DNA of 11,619 bases, taken from contig JAJQGQ010000091.1 of assembly GCA_021200395.1 (NCBI GenBank), forward strand, positions 1 to 11,619, read 5' to 3'. A program made the translations under genes and the position numbers. Under the pieces are notes generated by a model, which saw only the letters and a list, made by a program, of their open reading frames with translations, did not search any database and was not told where the DNA came from. Shown in pieces: positions 4,644 through 11,619 of this stretch. Position 1 is the first letter of the stretch. Each line of letters starts with the position of its first letter. Source of the DNA: Erysipelotrichaceae bacterium (GTDB lineage: Bacteria; Bacillota_I; Bacilli_A; Erysipelotrichales; Coprobacillaceae).

Positions 4644-6647
4644 TTATATCATATTAGCAGCGTTATAACCTGAACGAATAGCTGAGGCAATATCTGCTGT
4701 TTTGTCACCAGAGCAATCACCAACAGATGTTAATGGCACAGTAATACCTGTTTCATTATAGATGTTTTTCTTTGATCCTAAGGCATTGATAATTGTATCA
4801 GCTTTGATAGTTATTTCTGTATTATCAGTTGTGTTAGTAGCATAGATAATATTGTCTTTGATTTCATTGACTTTGGTATTGACATATTGAGTGACATGAT
4901 GTTCTTTAAAGTCTTTGATAACTAATGGTAAAACAGTTGATGACTCACCAATAGCGACCTTATCTAACATTTCCACAATTGCTGTTTCATAACCTTTGTT
5001 GATGAGGAATTCTGTTGTTTCACTACCAACAAGGCCACCACCTAAAACAACACATTTTCCATTAACTTCTGTACCATTTAAAACATCCCAAGATGATACA
5101 ACATGGCTATTTTCTACGTTAAATGGAACATCCATATTATGAGCTCCAATAGCAATGATTACTTGATCAAAGTTATTGATATAATCTACTGTAGCTTCAC
5201 TATTTAATTCAATATTCACATTAAGCGTAGGTAAAATCTTTTCATAATATTCAACAGATCTTAAAATTTCACTCTTTCTAGGAGGAATAGCTGCCAAATG
5301 AATTTGTCCACCAAGTTTATCTGTCTTTTCAACAATTGTCACTTGATGTCCTCTAATCGCTGCAACTCTCGCTGCTTCTAAACCTGCTAAACCACCACCT
5401 ATAACAAGCACTTTCTTAGAGATATCTGAAGGTTTAATAAAGATGGTTGTTTCATCCCCATTTTCAGCATTTAAAACACATGAAATATAACGACGATTTT
5501 GAATAGCATCAACACATCCTTTATTACAATTCAAGCATTCACGAATACATTCACCTTTTTCTACTTTTAAAGCAATATCAGGATCAGTACATAATGAACG
5601 ACCATAAGCAATAATATCAGCATCGCCATCTTCTAATATCTTTTCACCTGCTTCAACACTTATCACTCTACCAACAGTAGCTACAGGAATAGAAACAACA
5701 GCCTTGATCTTTTTAGCAACTGGTAATGTCCAATTATATGGTACATCACCCATTGGTGGGATCGTATCACCCATAGAACCCGTATGATTAGCTTGTGCAA
5801 CTTGAATCATATCAACACCAGCTGCTTCTAATAGTTGAGCAAATTCAATAGCTTCATCTTCTTCTAAACCACCTTTTCCTCTTAATGTGCCATCACTATT
5901 AACAGTAATAATTGGTAATTTATATTCAATAGCTAATTCTGGTGCAGCTTCTTTAATCGCTTTAACAGTTTCTAAAGCAAAACGTATACGATTTTCAAAT
6001 GCACCTCCATAGTTATCACTACGATGATTTAATATCTTTGAACAAAGTGATCCTACAATTCTATCACCATGTATTTCTATCGCATCAATACCAGCCTCTT
6101 GTGCTTTAGCAGCACAAGTCGCGATACTTTGTTGAATGGCTTGTAATTGTTCAACTGTTGCTTCTGATACAAAGTGTTGCATATCATGATGTAATTTTGC
6201 ATATGCATCTCTTGTGATTGTTTCTGCCAGTTGAGTTTGTTTAGCAGTTTCTTCTTCATTACCAGCAGCCTTAGCTTTAGCAGCTGCTCCACGTGCTATA
6301 TTAGCATCAACAATCATTTTACCAACACCAGGAACATCATATTCAGGATGGAAAATCTGTAATGCGACTTTCGCATCATATTGATGTAAAGTATCAGCTA
6401 ATTTTTTAAATGTTGGTATTTGACTATCATCATATAACTTTGGTGTAGGAGAAGCCGTACGCACTGGGGCAACATCTCCTATAACGATATAGCCAACGCC
6501 ACCTTTAGCTAATCTTTCATAAAAACCTAAACTACGTGTACCAATGGATCCATCTCTTTCTTCGTAACCTGTTGTTAGAGGAGGAAACATAATTCTATTT
6601 TTTAATGTCATATTACCAACTTGTATTGGTTCTAATAATTTATTCAT
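4644..6647 (-). CDS. divergent Old-Yellow-Enzyme-type flavin/FeS oxidoreductase
   Basis: 667 residues with the layout of 2,4-dienoyl-CoA reductase/BaiH-type enzymes: an FMN TIM barrel at about 1-360, a 4Fe-4S motif C371-x2-C374-x3-C378-x11-C390, a FAD Rossmann motif GGGLAG (417-422) and an NAD(P)H motif GGGLVG (536-541). Two features are odd. The usual HGxxGY substrate loop reads EIHGDRIVGSL (191-201), lacking the Tyr, and the usual VRIS-DE strand reads EYKLPIITVN (241-250), lacking the FMN-site Arg. A charged, Ala-rich helical segment at about 115-165 replaces the normal short loop before the EEI helix. It may reduce an unusual substrate or be a partner subunit of the upstream gene's product. 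Ribosome site AAAGGAG at 6653-6659 overlaps the upstream stop, so the two are co-translated. Substrate unknown. Confidence 0.85.
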   Translation of the reverse strand: MNKLLEPIQVGNMTLKNRIMFPPLTTGYEERDGSIGTRSLGFYERLAKGGVGYIVIGDVAPVRTASPTPKLYDDSQIPTFKKLADTLHQYDAKVALQIFHPEYDVPGVGKMIVDANIARGAAAKAKAAGNEEETAKQTQLAETITRDAYAKLHHDMQHFVSEATVEQLQAIQQSIATCAAKAQEAGIDAIEIHGDRIVGSLCSKILNHRSDNYGGAFENRIRFALETVKAIKEAAPELAIEYKLPIITVNSDGTLRGKGGLEEDEAIEFAQLLEAAGVDMIQVAQANHTGSMGDTIPPMGDVPYNWTLPVAKKIKAVVSIPVATVGRVISVEAGEKILEDGDADIIAYGRSLCTDPDIALKVEKGECIRECLNCNKGCVDAIQNRRYISCVLNAENGDETTIFIKPSDISKKVLVIGGGLAGLEAARVAAIRGHQVTIVEKTDKLGGQIHLAAIPPRKSEILRSVEYYEKILPTLNVNIELNSEATVDYINNFDQVIIAIGAHNMDVPFNVENSHVVSSWDVLNGTEVNGKCVVLGGGLVGSETTEFLINKGYETAIVEMLDKVAIGESSTVLPLVIKDFKEHHVTQYVNTKVNEIKDNIIYATNTTDNTEITIKADTIINALGSKKNIYNETGITVPLTSVGDCSGDKTADIASAIRSGYNAANMI

Positions 6648-6652
6648 AATAA

Positions 6653-6659
6653 CTCCTTT
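6653..6659 (-). promoter_or_regulatory. ribosome binding site overlapping the upstream stop codon
   Basis: AAAGGAG lies 5 nt before ATG 6647, and its first base is the last base of the preceding TAA. The overlap suggests translational coupling and fixed stoichiometry of the two oxidoreductases. Confidence 0.7.
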
Positions 6660-8575
6660 TATAAATTGATTGCATATGCATAAGCAGCACTTATAGCATC
6701 TCTTAAATTACCCACTTTATCGCTATCGCCAATATAATGGATTCTATCATTATTCATTTTTACTGGATCATATCCACAAGCAAAGACTAAAGTATCAGCA
6801 TCGTCAATCACATATTCTTGTCCCTTTTTTGTATATGTGATTGTATTTTCATCAACAGAAGTGATTTGACTGTTCGTTTCAATCTTTACCCCTTTACGCA
6901 TCATACGTAAAGTCAATTGACTCTTTGTCGCTCCACCTTCACCATTCATTAATCCTGGTGTTTGTTCAATGATCGTCACATCTCGATTATTAGGGAATAG
7001 ATCATTAATCAATGGAGCTAAATAATCAGCTGTTTCACAACCTACTGATCCCCCACCAATAATAACAATCTTTCTGCCTGGGAAAGCTTTTCCTGATAAA
7101 ATATCATCGGCTGTCATTGTTTGTTTAAAGATTTTAAAAGCTTCTATTTCTTTAGGTATTGCACCAACAGTGCCAACTATCTCATAATCTTTAAATTCAT
7201 TATCTAACATTTCATCTGTTACTTCAGTATTTAATCTTATTTGTACTGTAGATGCTTCTAAACGTCTACGCATATATTTTACAACCTTAGTGATTTCCTG
7301 CTTTGTAATTGGCACTGCTGCAATATTGAGTTGGCCACCAAGCTTATTTGATTTCTCACATAAAACAACTTCATGTCCTCTTTTAAAACAATCATAAGCT
7401 ACTTCCATACCAGCAGGGCCTCCGCCTATAACCAATACCTTCTTCTTAACATCAGCCTCTTCAATTTCATCAGATTGAACTGAAGGGTTCACTGTACATG
7501 CAATTGGTTTACCAAACATAATACCTGTTAAACATCTACCACAACCAATACATGGTCTAATATCTTCTACTTGTCCCATTTTTGCTTTATTTGCAAAATC
7601 CTTATCACAAAGATTAGGTCTACCAATCATGCAAATATCACATTTCCCGTTTTCAATTAATTCTTCAGCAATCCATGGCTCATTAATTCTTGCTACAGTT
7701 GCCACTGGAATATGAACATACTTCTTGATTTCTTCACTCGCATGCATATGTGGTGCAGGTGACGTACCAGGAGCTGGCATCGAACTACCACGTTTAATCG
7801 TATTACCACCAGAAACATGAATAAAATCAACACCATGCTTTTCTAATTGCTTAGAAACATAAATCATTTCATTAAGTGTTAAACCACCATCACTATATTC
7901 ATCACCAGAAATTCTTACATCAATGATAAAATCATCACCACATGTTTTTCTAACTTCATCAATAACTTCTAAAGTCAATTTTAAACGACCATTAATATCG
8001 CCACCATATTCATCGGTACGCTTATTGTATAATGGTGTTAAAAAGCCCCCAAGTAATCCATGTGCATGGGCTGCTTGAATTTCTACACCATCACCACCAG
8101 CTTTTTTAAAACGATAAGCAGCCTCACCAAATTGTCTAACAATCACTTTCAACTCTTCAATTGTTACTTCTCTTGGTGCAGACTTAGCATAATATGGTCC
8201 CACATTAGATGGAGCAATCAACTGAGGTGTACCAGGTAGTGGATAAGCCATAAAGGCGGGATGAAATAATTGTGATAATATCTTCGTATCATATTGATGA
8301 ACGGCACTAACCAATTTTGTCCATCCTTCAATATAACTATCATCACAAATTGACATATCACCAGGCAAATAAGTATATACTGGTTCCACTGTTGTCACTT
8401 CGGTAATAATAAGCCCCACACCACCTTTGGCACGCGACGAATAGTGTTGAATCAAATCATCCGTAACATAACCGTGATCAGCCAGATTGGTAGATAATGG
8501 TGGCATAAAGATACGGTTTTTCACTGTTGTTTTACCAATTTTTATAGGTGAAAACAAATTAGGAAAATCATTCAT
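6659..8575 (-). CDS. Old-Yellow-Enzyme-type NADH:flavin oxidoreductase (enoate reductase-like)
   Basis: 638 residues, full family length. The N-terminal FMN barrel (about 1-340) keeps the KNRIFMPPLST start, the active-site run QAAHAHGLLGGFLTPLYN (167-184; His170/His172 present, usual Tyr replaced by Leu), NKRTDEYGG and VRISGDEYSDGGLT (220-233). A 4Fe-4S site follows: C342-x2-C345-x2-C348-x11-C360, one residue shorter in the third gap than in FadH. Then come FAD motif GGGPAG (384-389) and NAD(P)H motif GGGSVG (507-512). Such enzymes move electrons from NADH via FAD and Fe-S to FMN and reduce activated C=C bonds (dienoyl-CoA, enoates, 3-oxo-delta4 steroids as in BaiCD). First gene of a two-gene operon, with AGGAGG 9 nt before ATG 8575. 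The exact substrate cannot be read from sequence. Confidence 0.9.
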   Translation of the reverse strand: MNDFPNLFSPIKIGKTTVKNRIFMPPLSTNLADHGYVTDDLIQHYSSRAKGGVGLIITEVTTVEPVYTYLPGDMSICDDSYIEGWTKLVSAVHQYDTKILSQLFHPAFMAYPLPGTPQLIAPSNVGPYYAKSAPREVTIEELKVIVRQFGEAAYRFKKAGGDGVEIQAAHAHGLLGGFLTPLYNKRTDEYGGDINGRLKLTLEVIDEVRKTCGDDFIIDVRISGDEYSDGGLTLNEMIYVSKQLEKHGVDFIHVSGGNTIKRGSSMPAPGTSPAPHMHASEEIKKYVHIPVATVARINEPWIAEELIENGKCDICMIGRPNLCDKDFANKAKMGQVEDIRPCIGCGRCLTGIMFGKPIACTVNPSVQSDEIEEADVKKKVLVIGGGPAGMEVAYDCFKRGHEVVLCEKSNKLGGQLNIAAVPITKQEITKVVKYMRRRLEASTVQIRLNTEVTDEMLDNEFKDYEIVGTVGAIPKEIEAFKIFKQTMTADDILSGKAFPGRKIVIIGGGSVGCETADYLAPLINDLFPNNRDVTIIEQTPGLMNGEGGATKSQLTLRMMRKGVKIETNSQITSVDENTITYTKKGQEYVIDDADTLVFACGYDPVKMNNDRIHYIGDSDKVGNLRDAISAAYAYAINL

Positions 8576-8623
8576 TTCTTTTTTCCTCCTATTCTTTTAT
8601 TTACTTATATTTTACTAAAATAA

Positions 8624-8653
8624 TATATAAATGTATACGAAAATTTTCACAAA
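8624..8653 (-). promoter_or_regulatory. probable promoter of oxidoreductase operon
   Basis: Minus-strand TTGTGA (8648-8653), 18-bp spacer, TATATA (8624-8629). The spacer contains GTATAC, the core of the palindromes at 3368-3543. No clear dyad operator or riboswitch was seen in the leader of about 40 nt. Confidence 0.45.
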
Positions 8654-8662
8654 ACGAAAATA

Positions 8663-8686
8663 AAAAAGGCAGTCAAATTGTCTGCT
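8663..8686 (-). terminator. weak intrinsic terminator after small hypothetical gene
   Basis: On the minus strand GCAG-A-CA pairs with TG-A-CTGC around a 3-nt loop (4 + 2 pairs with an A/A mismatch), followed by CTTTTTTATTTT. It lies 39 nt after the stop of the gene at 8725 and just ahead of the oxidoreductase promoter. Confidence 0.4.
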
Positions 8687-8724
8687 CAGTTGCCATAATA
8701 ACTTGTATAACTATATTCTTTAAA

Positions 8725-8994
8725 TCAATCATACAATACCTTCACTTCCTTTATAGGTTCTAAAAACTTATCTACATCAAAATATAAATTCTCTAAAATA
8801 GGTATCAAATCGATATATTCTTCTTCATTATGATTATGATGTTTATATTTAGTTTCAGCAACCATATATCCATGATCCCATTCTTTAACTTTAATATATT
8901 TTTCTAAGGTATAAGGTGCAATAAATTTTATACGATATTTCCCAAAAGTAAAAATTGTATAATTGTCTTCATTTTTTATATATGCTGTATTCAT
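8725..8994 (-). CDS. small hypothetical protein, 89 residues
   Basis: I do not recognise a named family. The protein (MNTAYIKNEDNYTIFTFGKY... to ...EPIKEVKVLYD) is soluble, mixed-charge and beta-rich at its start (YTIFTFGKYRIKFIAPYTLEK), with a His-rich turn KYKHHNHNEEEY and an acidic helix near the end. No membrane segment and no cysteine. The start is chosen at ATG 8994 because GGTGA (9002-9006) lies 7 nt before it. ATG 8997 is next to it with a 4-nt gap, while the in-frame ATG at 9042 lies inside the terminator hairpin of the ATPase gene and has no ribosome site. It follows the ATPase gene on the same strand after a terminator, with no obvious promoter of its own, so it may depend on read-through from that gene. 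Confidence 0.65.
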   Translation of the reverse strand: MNTAYIKNEDNYTIFTFGKYRIKFIAPYTLEKYIKVKEWDHGYMVAETKYKHHNHNEEEYIDLIPILENLYFDVDKFLEPIKEVKVLYD

Positions 8995-9034
8995 CATTGA
9001 TTCACCATCTTTCTCATAATTTATGATATCATTT

Positions 9035-9057
9035 AAAAACACCTATTTCTAGGTGTT
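9035..9057 (-). terminator. intrinsic terminator directly after ATPase gene
   Basis: Minus-strand AACACCTA pairs with TAGGTGTT (8 bp) around loop GAAA (a stable GNRA tetraloop), followed by TTTAAAT. It starts one base after the ATPase stop codon. Confidence 0.8.
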
Positions 9058-9058
9058 C

Positions 9059-11512
9059 TTATTCATCTTCATAATAATGAGACAACTGCACTAATTTTAA
9101 TAATCGTTTCTGATTAAACAATACTTGCTTTAACTTCTTCAAAGTATCAAGACTGATAATCTCCCCACTTTCTCCATGAGCAGAAGCATTTCTAATGATT
9201 CTTACCTCATCTAAACTCTTTGCATGAGATTTCCAAATATATGCTAATTCATCTTCATCAATGTCTAAATGATCAGAATATGTCGATAATTTTTTAATAT
9301 TCTTCTGAGATTGAATAGGTGTAAGGTATGTCCCTAACATCAGTCTTTTTTGTACTTTATGATAAACTTCAGGATCAATTAATTCACCAAATTTATATTT
9401 AATTCTTCCCGTCTTTTTAAACATCGTCGACATATCAGGAAATACATCTACATAAATATGGGTATGATAGAACTTCAACATCTTTTCTACAACTTTACAA
9501 TACATAATTGCAACTGGACTATAATCCTTAACAATATTCTCATCATCCATTTTACTATAAATATTATCTAATTTAGCTCCTAAATAGATATCAGTGATAA
9601 ATTGAGGATCAATATCAGAAATCAATTCATCATAATGACGTTTAGATATACCTAGAGTTTCCCATACATTAAAATTATCTTCTGTAAGTATTAATGCTTG
9701 TTTATTAGCTTCATATACATCATTTAATGGTTGTTCTAATAGTTCTTCTAACTCTTCATTATTATCTTTCAATGTTTCTATTTGTTTAAGTGTATCATCA
9801 GTTACATAATTATAAAATTGTGGAATAGACTTATAAGCTTTTAATAACTCATCGCCTTTCATACCAGTTAATATAGAATTATAAGTATGAGAGATATTTT
9901 GAGCGTTGATGGTCATTCCATGACTTGATTGAGCATTGATATTAATGGTTGGTCCCTTATCTTCAAATAACTTATCTTTGACAGCTTTATCAGCTTTAGC
10001 GTTTAATGAAGATAGATAGGTTAATTGTTCATCATAAGATAAATAATTGAATTGACGTAGCATCACATCAAAAGCCGTCTTTACTGAAACTAGCTCTGTT
10101 TCTTCAACCTCATTATCATTTTTTGTTTCTATTAAATCATTTAAATCTAAATTTCTCGCATTATGACTATAACAATAATAATAGAAAGGTGTTGTAAAGG
10201 TATAATACTTATCATCTACTAATTTTATAATACCTCTGGTTTGACATATTTCTAAAGCTGTCTCAATAACATCTTTATGATGTTCATAAGTATAAGCAAA
10301 ATCTCTTTCTATTTCTGCTTTTAAAACACCCATACGATTAGGATTGGTTTCTAGCATTTTTGCGATATATTGTAGATATTTCTCTTCATCTTCCAAATTC
10401 TTAGTCACTTGAAGAATCATTGTTTGGGTTGATTGCATATGATTTAATTCATCATTTTGATCTTCTAACATCATACTTGCAGCTTTAAACACATCATAAG
10501 AGAATACATGTTCACGCTTAGCTAAAACACCACTATCAATAATCATATTCGCTAATAACTTACCATATGTCGCATTACCACTTACATAATCATATAAATA
10601 ATCAATTGCGGAATCCACAAATGGACATGGATTATCATTCCAGACTTGATGATCTTGAATCATTTGGGTAAAGCCAGTTTGATTGAGTTGCATAATAGCC
10701 TTAGGTTTATAATCAATAATCACTTTATGCCAGCTAATAGATTGATTCTTAATAGCCTTAACAATAGCATCACTACCACATAATACAAACTTAATATTAG
10801 AAATCGTCTTTAAATAATTATTAACTTCTTTCCAGTTATCAATCTTATCATCACGAATCGTCCATTTATCAATAAGTTGTTGGAATTCATCTATAAGTAC
10901 CCATATTTGAACATTTTGAGTAGCTAATTGTTGCGATATCATTTGTAACTTTGTGACAATTCTCATTTGGTTACTTGTATCATTTATTTGAAATTCATGA
11001 CCTAATAGCTTACTACGATCTCTTTCATGTAATCCTTTATAGATACTATCAACAAATAAAAACTGCAAAATATCTTCATCACTCTCATATTTTAGATCCT
11101 GATAATACGTCAAATTCGTCGCATCACATAATGATATAACCATTAATGATTCATCATGATGTTTATAATATTCATAAGCATATTCTTCCTTTAAATAAGT
11201 TAATAACGAAGACTTTCCTATTCTTGAAGAACCATAAATCATAGTTATGCCATTTGTATCCATGGCCTTCTTTAAATAACGAATTTCATCCTCACGTCCA
11301 AACCCTTGAATACCAGGACTCCAAGCACAAACATCCACATTAAAACGCATATCATCAAAACTATAAAGACTATGTTCCTTATAACAATAACTATAAGCAT
11401 AACGACATATTTCACTATCATTGATATAAATAGATAATAAACAATGAACTTTATCATCCACTTGTAATAAATCAGTGATCTTACTAGGAATATCAATATA
11501 TTCACCAATCAT
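9059..11512 (-). CDS. STAND/AAA-like P-loop ATPase with C-terminal HEPN-type motif, putative defence protein
   Basis: 817 residues from ATG 11512. After an N-terminal region comes GFGREDEIRYLKKAM (70-84), the lead-in typical of AAA_16/STAND ATPases, Walker A GSSRIGKS (94-101), Walker B IWVLIDEF (203-210, D208/E209) and a sensor-like FVLCGSD (242-248). A probable winged-helix region lies around 370-450, then a repeated linker INAQ-HGM-INAQ (525-538) and a coiled-coil-like LKDNNEELEELLEQ (581-594). Near the C-terminus IRNASAHGESG (773-783) holds R774-x4-H779, the catalytic signature of HEPN ribonucleases, after helices with VAIMYCKVVEKMLKFYH. An ATPase sensor coupled to a HEPN RNase is a common abortive-infection design. 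The role here is inferred. ATG 11512 has no ribosome site, and coding-like sequence continues upstream, so the real protein may be longer or the gene damaged. Confidence 0.75.
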   Translation of the reverse strand: MIGEYIDIPSKITDLLQVDDKVHCLLSIYINDSEICRYAYSYCYKEHSLYSFDDMRFNVDVCAWSPGIQGFGREDEIRYLKKAMDTNGITMIYGSSRIGKSSLLTYLKEEYAYEYYKHHDESLMVISLCDATNLTYYQDLKYESDEDILQFLFVDSIYKGLHERDRSKLLGHEFQINDTSNQMRIVTKLQMISQQLATQNVQIWVLIDEFQQLIDKWTIRDDKIDNWKEVNNYLKTISNIKFVLCGSDAIVKAIKNQSISWHKVIIDYKPKAIMQLNQTGFTQMIQDHQVWNDNPCPFVDSAIDYLYDYVSGNATYGKLLANMIIDSGVLAKREHVFSYDVFKAASMMLEDQNDELNHMQSTQTMILQVTKNLEDEEKYLQYIAKMLETNPNRMGVLKAEIERDFAYTYEHHKDVIETALEICQTRGIIKLVDDKYYTFTTPFYYYCYSHNARNLDLNDLIETKNDNEVEETELVSVKTAFDVMLRQFNYLSYDEQLTYLSSLNAKADKAVKDKLFEDKGPTININAQSSHGMTINAQNISHTYNSILTGMKGDELLKAYKSIPQFYNYVTDDTLKQIETLKDNNEELEELLEQPLNDVYEANKQALILTEDNFNVWETLGISKRHYDELISDIDPQFITDIYLGAKLDNIYSKMDDENIVKDYSPVAIMYCKVVEKMLKFYHTHIYVDVFPDMSTMFKKTGRIKYKFGELIDPEVYHKVQKRLMLGTYLTPIQSQKNIKKLSTYSDHLDIDEDELAYIWKSHAKSLDEVRIIRNASAHGESGEIISLDTLKKLKQVLFNQKRLLKLVQLSHYYEDE

Positions 11513-11619
11513 ATTCTGTGGTTTTAATAAAGTATTAAAATGCTTATAGGTATGAAATGAACTATATTCATAATAATGATGAAAACCTTATAGAAAAGGA
11601 TAATCTGCAAAATCAAATG
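11513..11619 (-). pseudogene. upstream coding-like extension of the ATPase gene, broken by one TAA
   Basis: In the same minus-strand frame as the ATPase, the 25 codons before ATG 11512 read GFHHYYEYSSFHTYKHFN then TLLKPQN, and the codons beyond the TAA at 11588-11590 read FDFADYPFL up to the window edge. The aromatic, protein-like composition and the absence of a ribosome site or promoter before 11512 suggest that the original gene began outside the window and that TAA is a nonsense change. Chance openness over 35 codons is possible but less likely. Confidence 0.45.

Noticed and set aside
8576..8724. Possible riboswitch or flavin-responsive leader before the oxidoreductase operon
   Set aside because: The leader is about 40 nt and AT-rich with no conserved junctions. 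FMN riboswitch blocks are absent.
8995..9042. Longer N-terminus for the small gene at 8725
   Set aside because: The upstream ATG lies in the ATPase terminator stem and lacks a ribosome site. ATG 8994 or 8997 follows GGTGA.

Overview
The window is AT-rich (roughly 30% GC by eye). Its strong AGGAGG-type ribosome binding sites, TTGACA/TATAAT-like promoters and compact intrinsic terminators point to a low-GC Bacillota. The family mix (tandem 640-670 residue flavin/FeS oxidoreductases, Rrf2 regulator, Cys-cluster protein, Fst-like peptide) fits a gut anaerobe, perhaps Erysipelotrichales. That placement is inference. No rRNA, tRNA, CRISPR array or intact insertion sequence was found.

Left part (1-2500): the 3' part of a gamma-class DNA methyltransferase gene runs off the left edge and ends at a strong bidirectional terminator. 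Facing it on the minus strand is a decayed gene for a protein of about 176 residues (one in-frame stop, one frameshift in an A-run), followed by a shorter decayed membrane-protein tail. This is a gene graveyard beside a restriction-modification-type gene.

Middle (2500-3750): no conventional genes, but it is not empty. Two consecutive loci have the layout of convergent type I toxin-antitoxin modules: a tiny hydrophobic peptide on the plus strand, a perfect stem-loop terminator, and a minus-strand sigma-A-like promoter placed to make a predicted antisense RNA of about 66 nt that ends at the same hairpin, with a direct repeat on each side of the hairpin. The second (27-residue peptide) closely matches the Fst/par plan. 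In the first the peptide has 19 residues. To their right are a 24-bp tandem repeat, three TGTATACAT palindromes, and a candidate minus-strand small RNA with its own promoter and terminator-like hairpin.

Right of centre (3748-4640): a small Cys-cluster (YkgJ/YcgN-like) protein and an Rrf2-family regulator are divergently transcribed. A 12-7-12 inverted repeat overlaps the -10 of the Cys-cluster gene and is a good operator candidate.

Right part (4644-8660, minus strand): a two-gene operon encodes two multidomain Old-Yellow-Enzyme-type oxidoreductases (FMN barrel, 4Fe-4S cluster, FAD/NAD domains). The first gene's product is close to canonical. The second gene's product has a degenerate substrate/FMN site and an inserted helical segment. 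The pair recalls BaiCD/BaiH-type tandem reductases, but the substrate is unknown.

Far right (8725-11619, minus strand): a small protein of unknown function, preceded by a large P-loop (STAND/AAA-like) ATPase with a C-terminal Rx4H motif typical of HEPN ribonucleases, a plausible antiphage abortive-infection protein. Coding-like sequence continues upstream of its apparent start, interrupted by one TAA, so the gene may be N-terminally truncated. With the methyltransferase and the two type I modules, the window reads as a patchy defence/accessory region around a metabolic operon.
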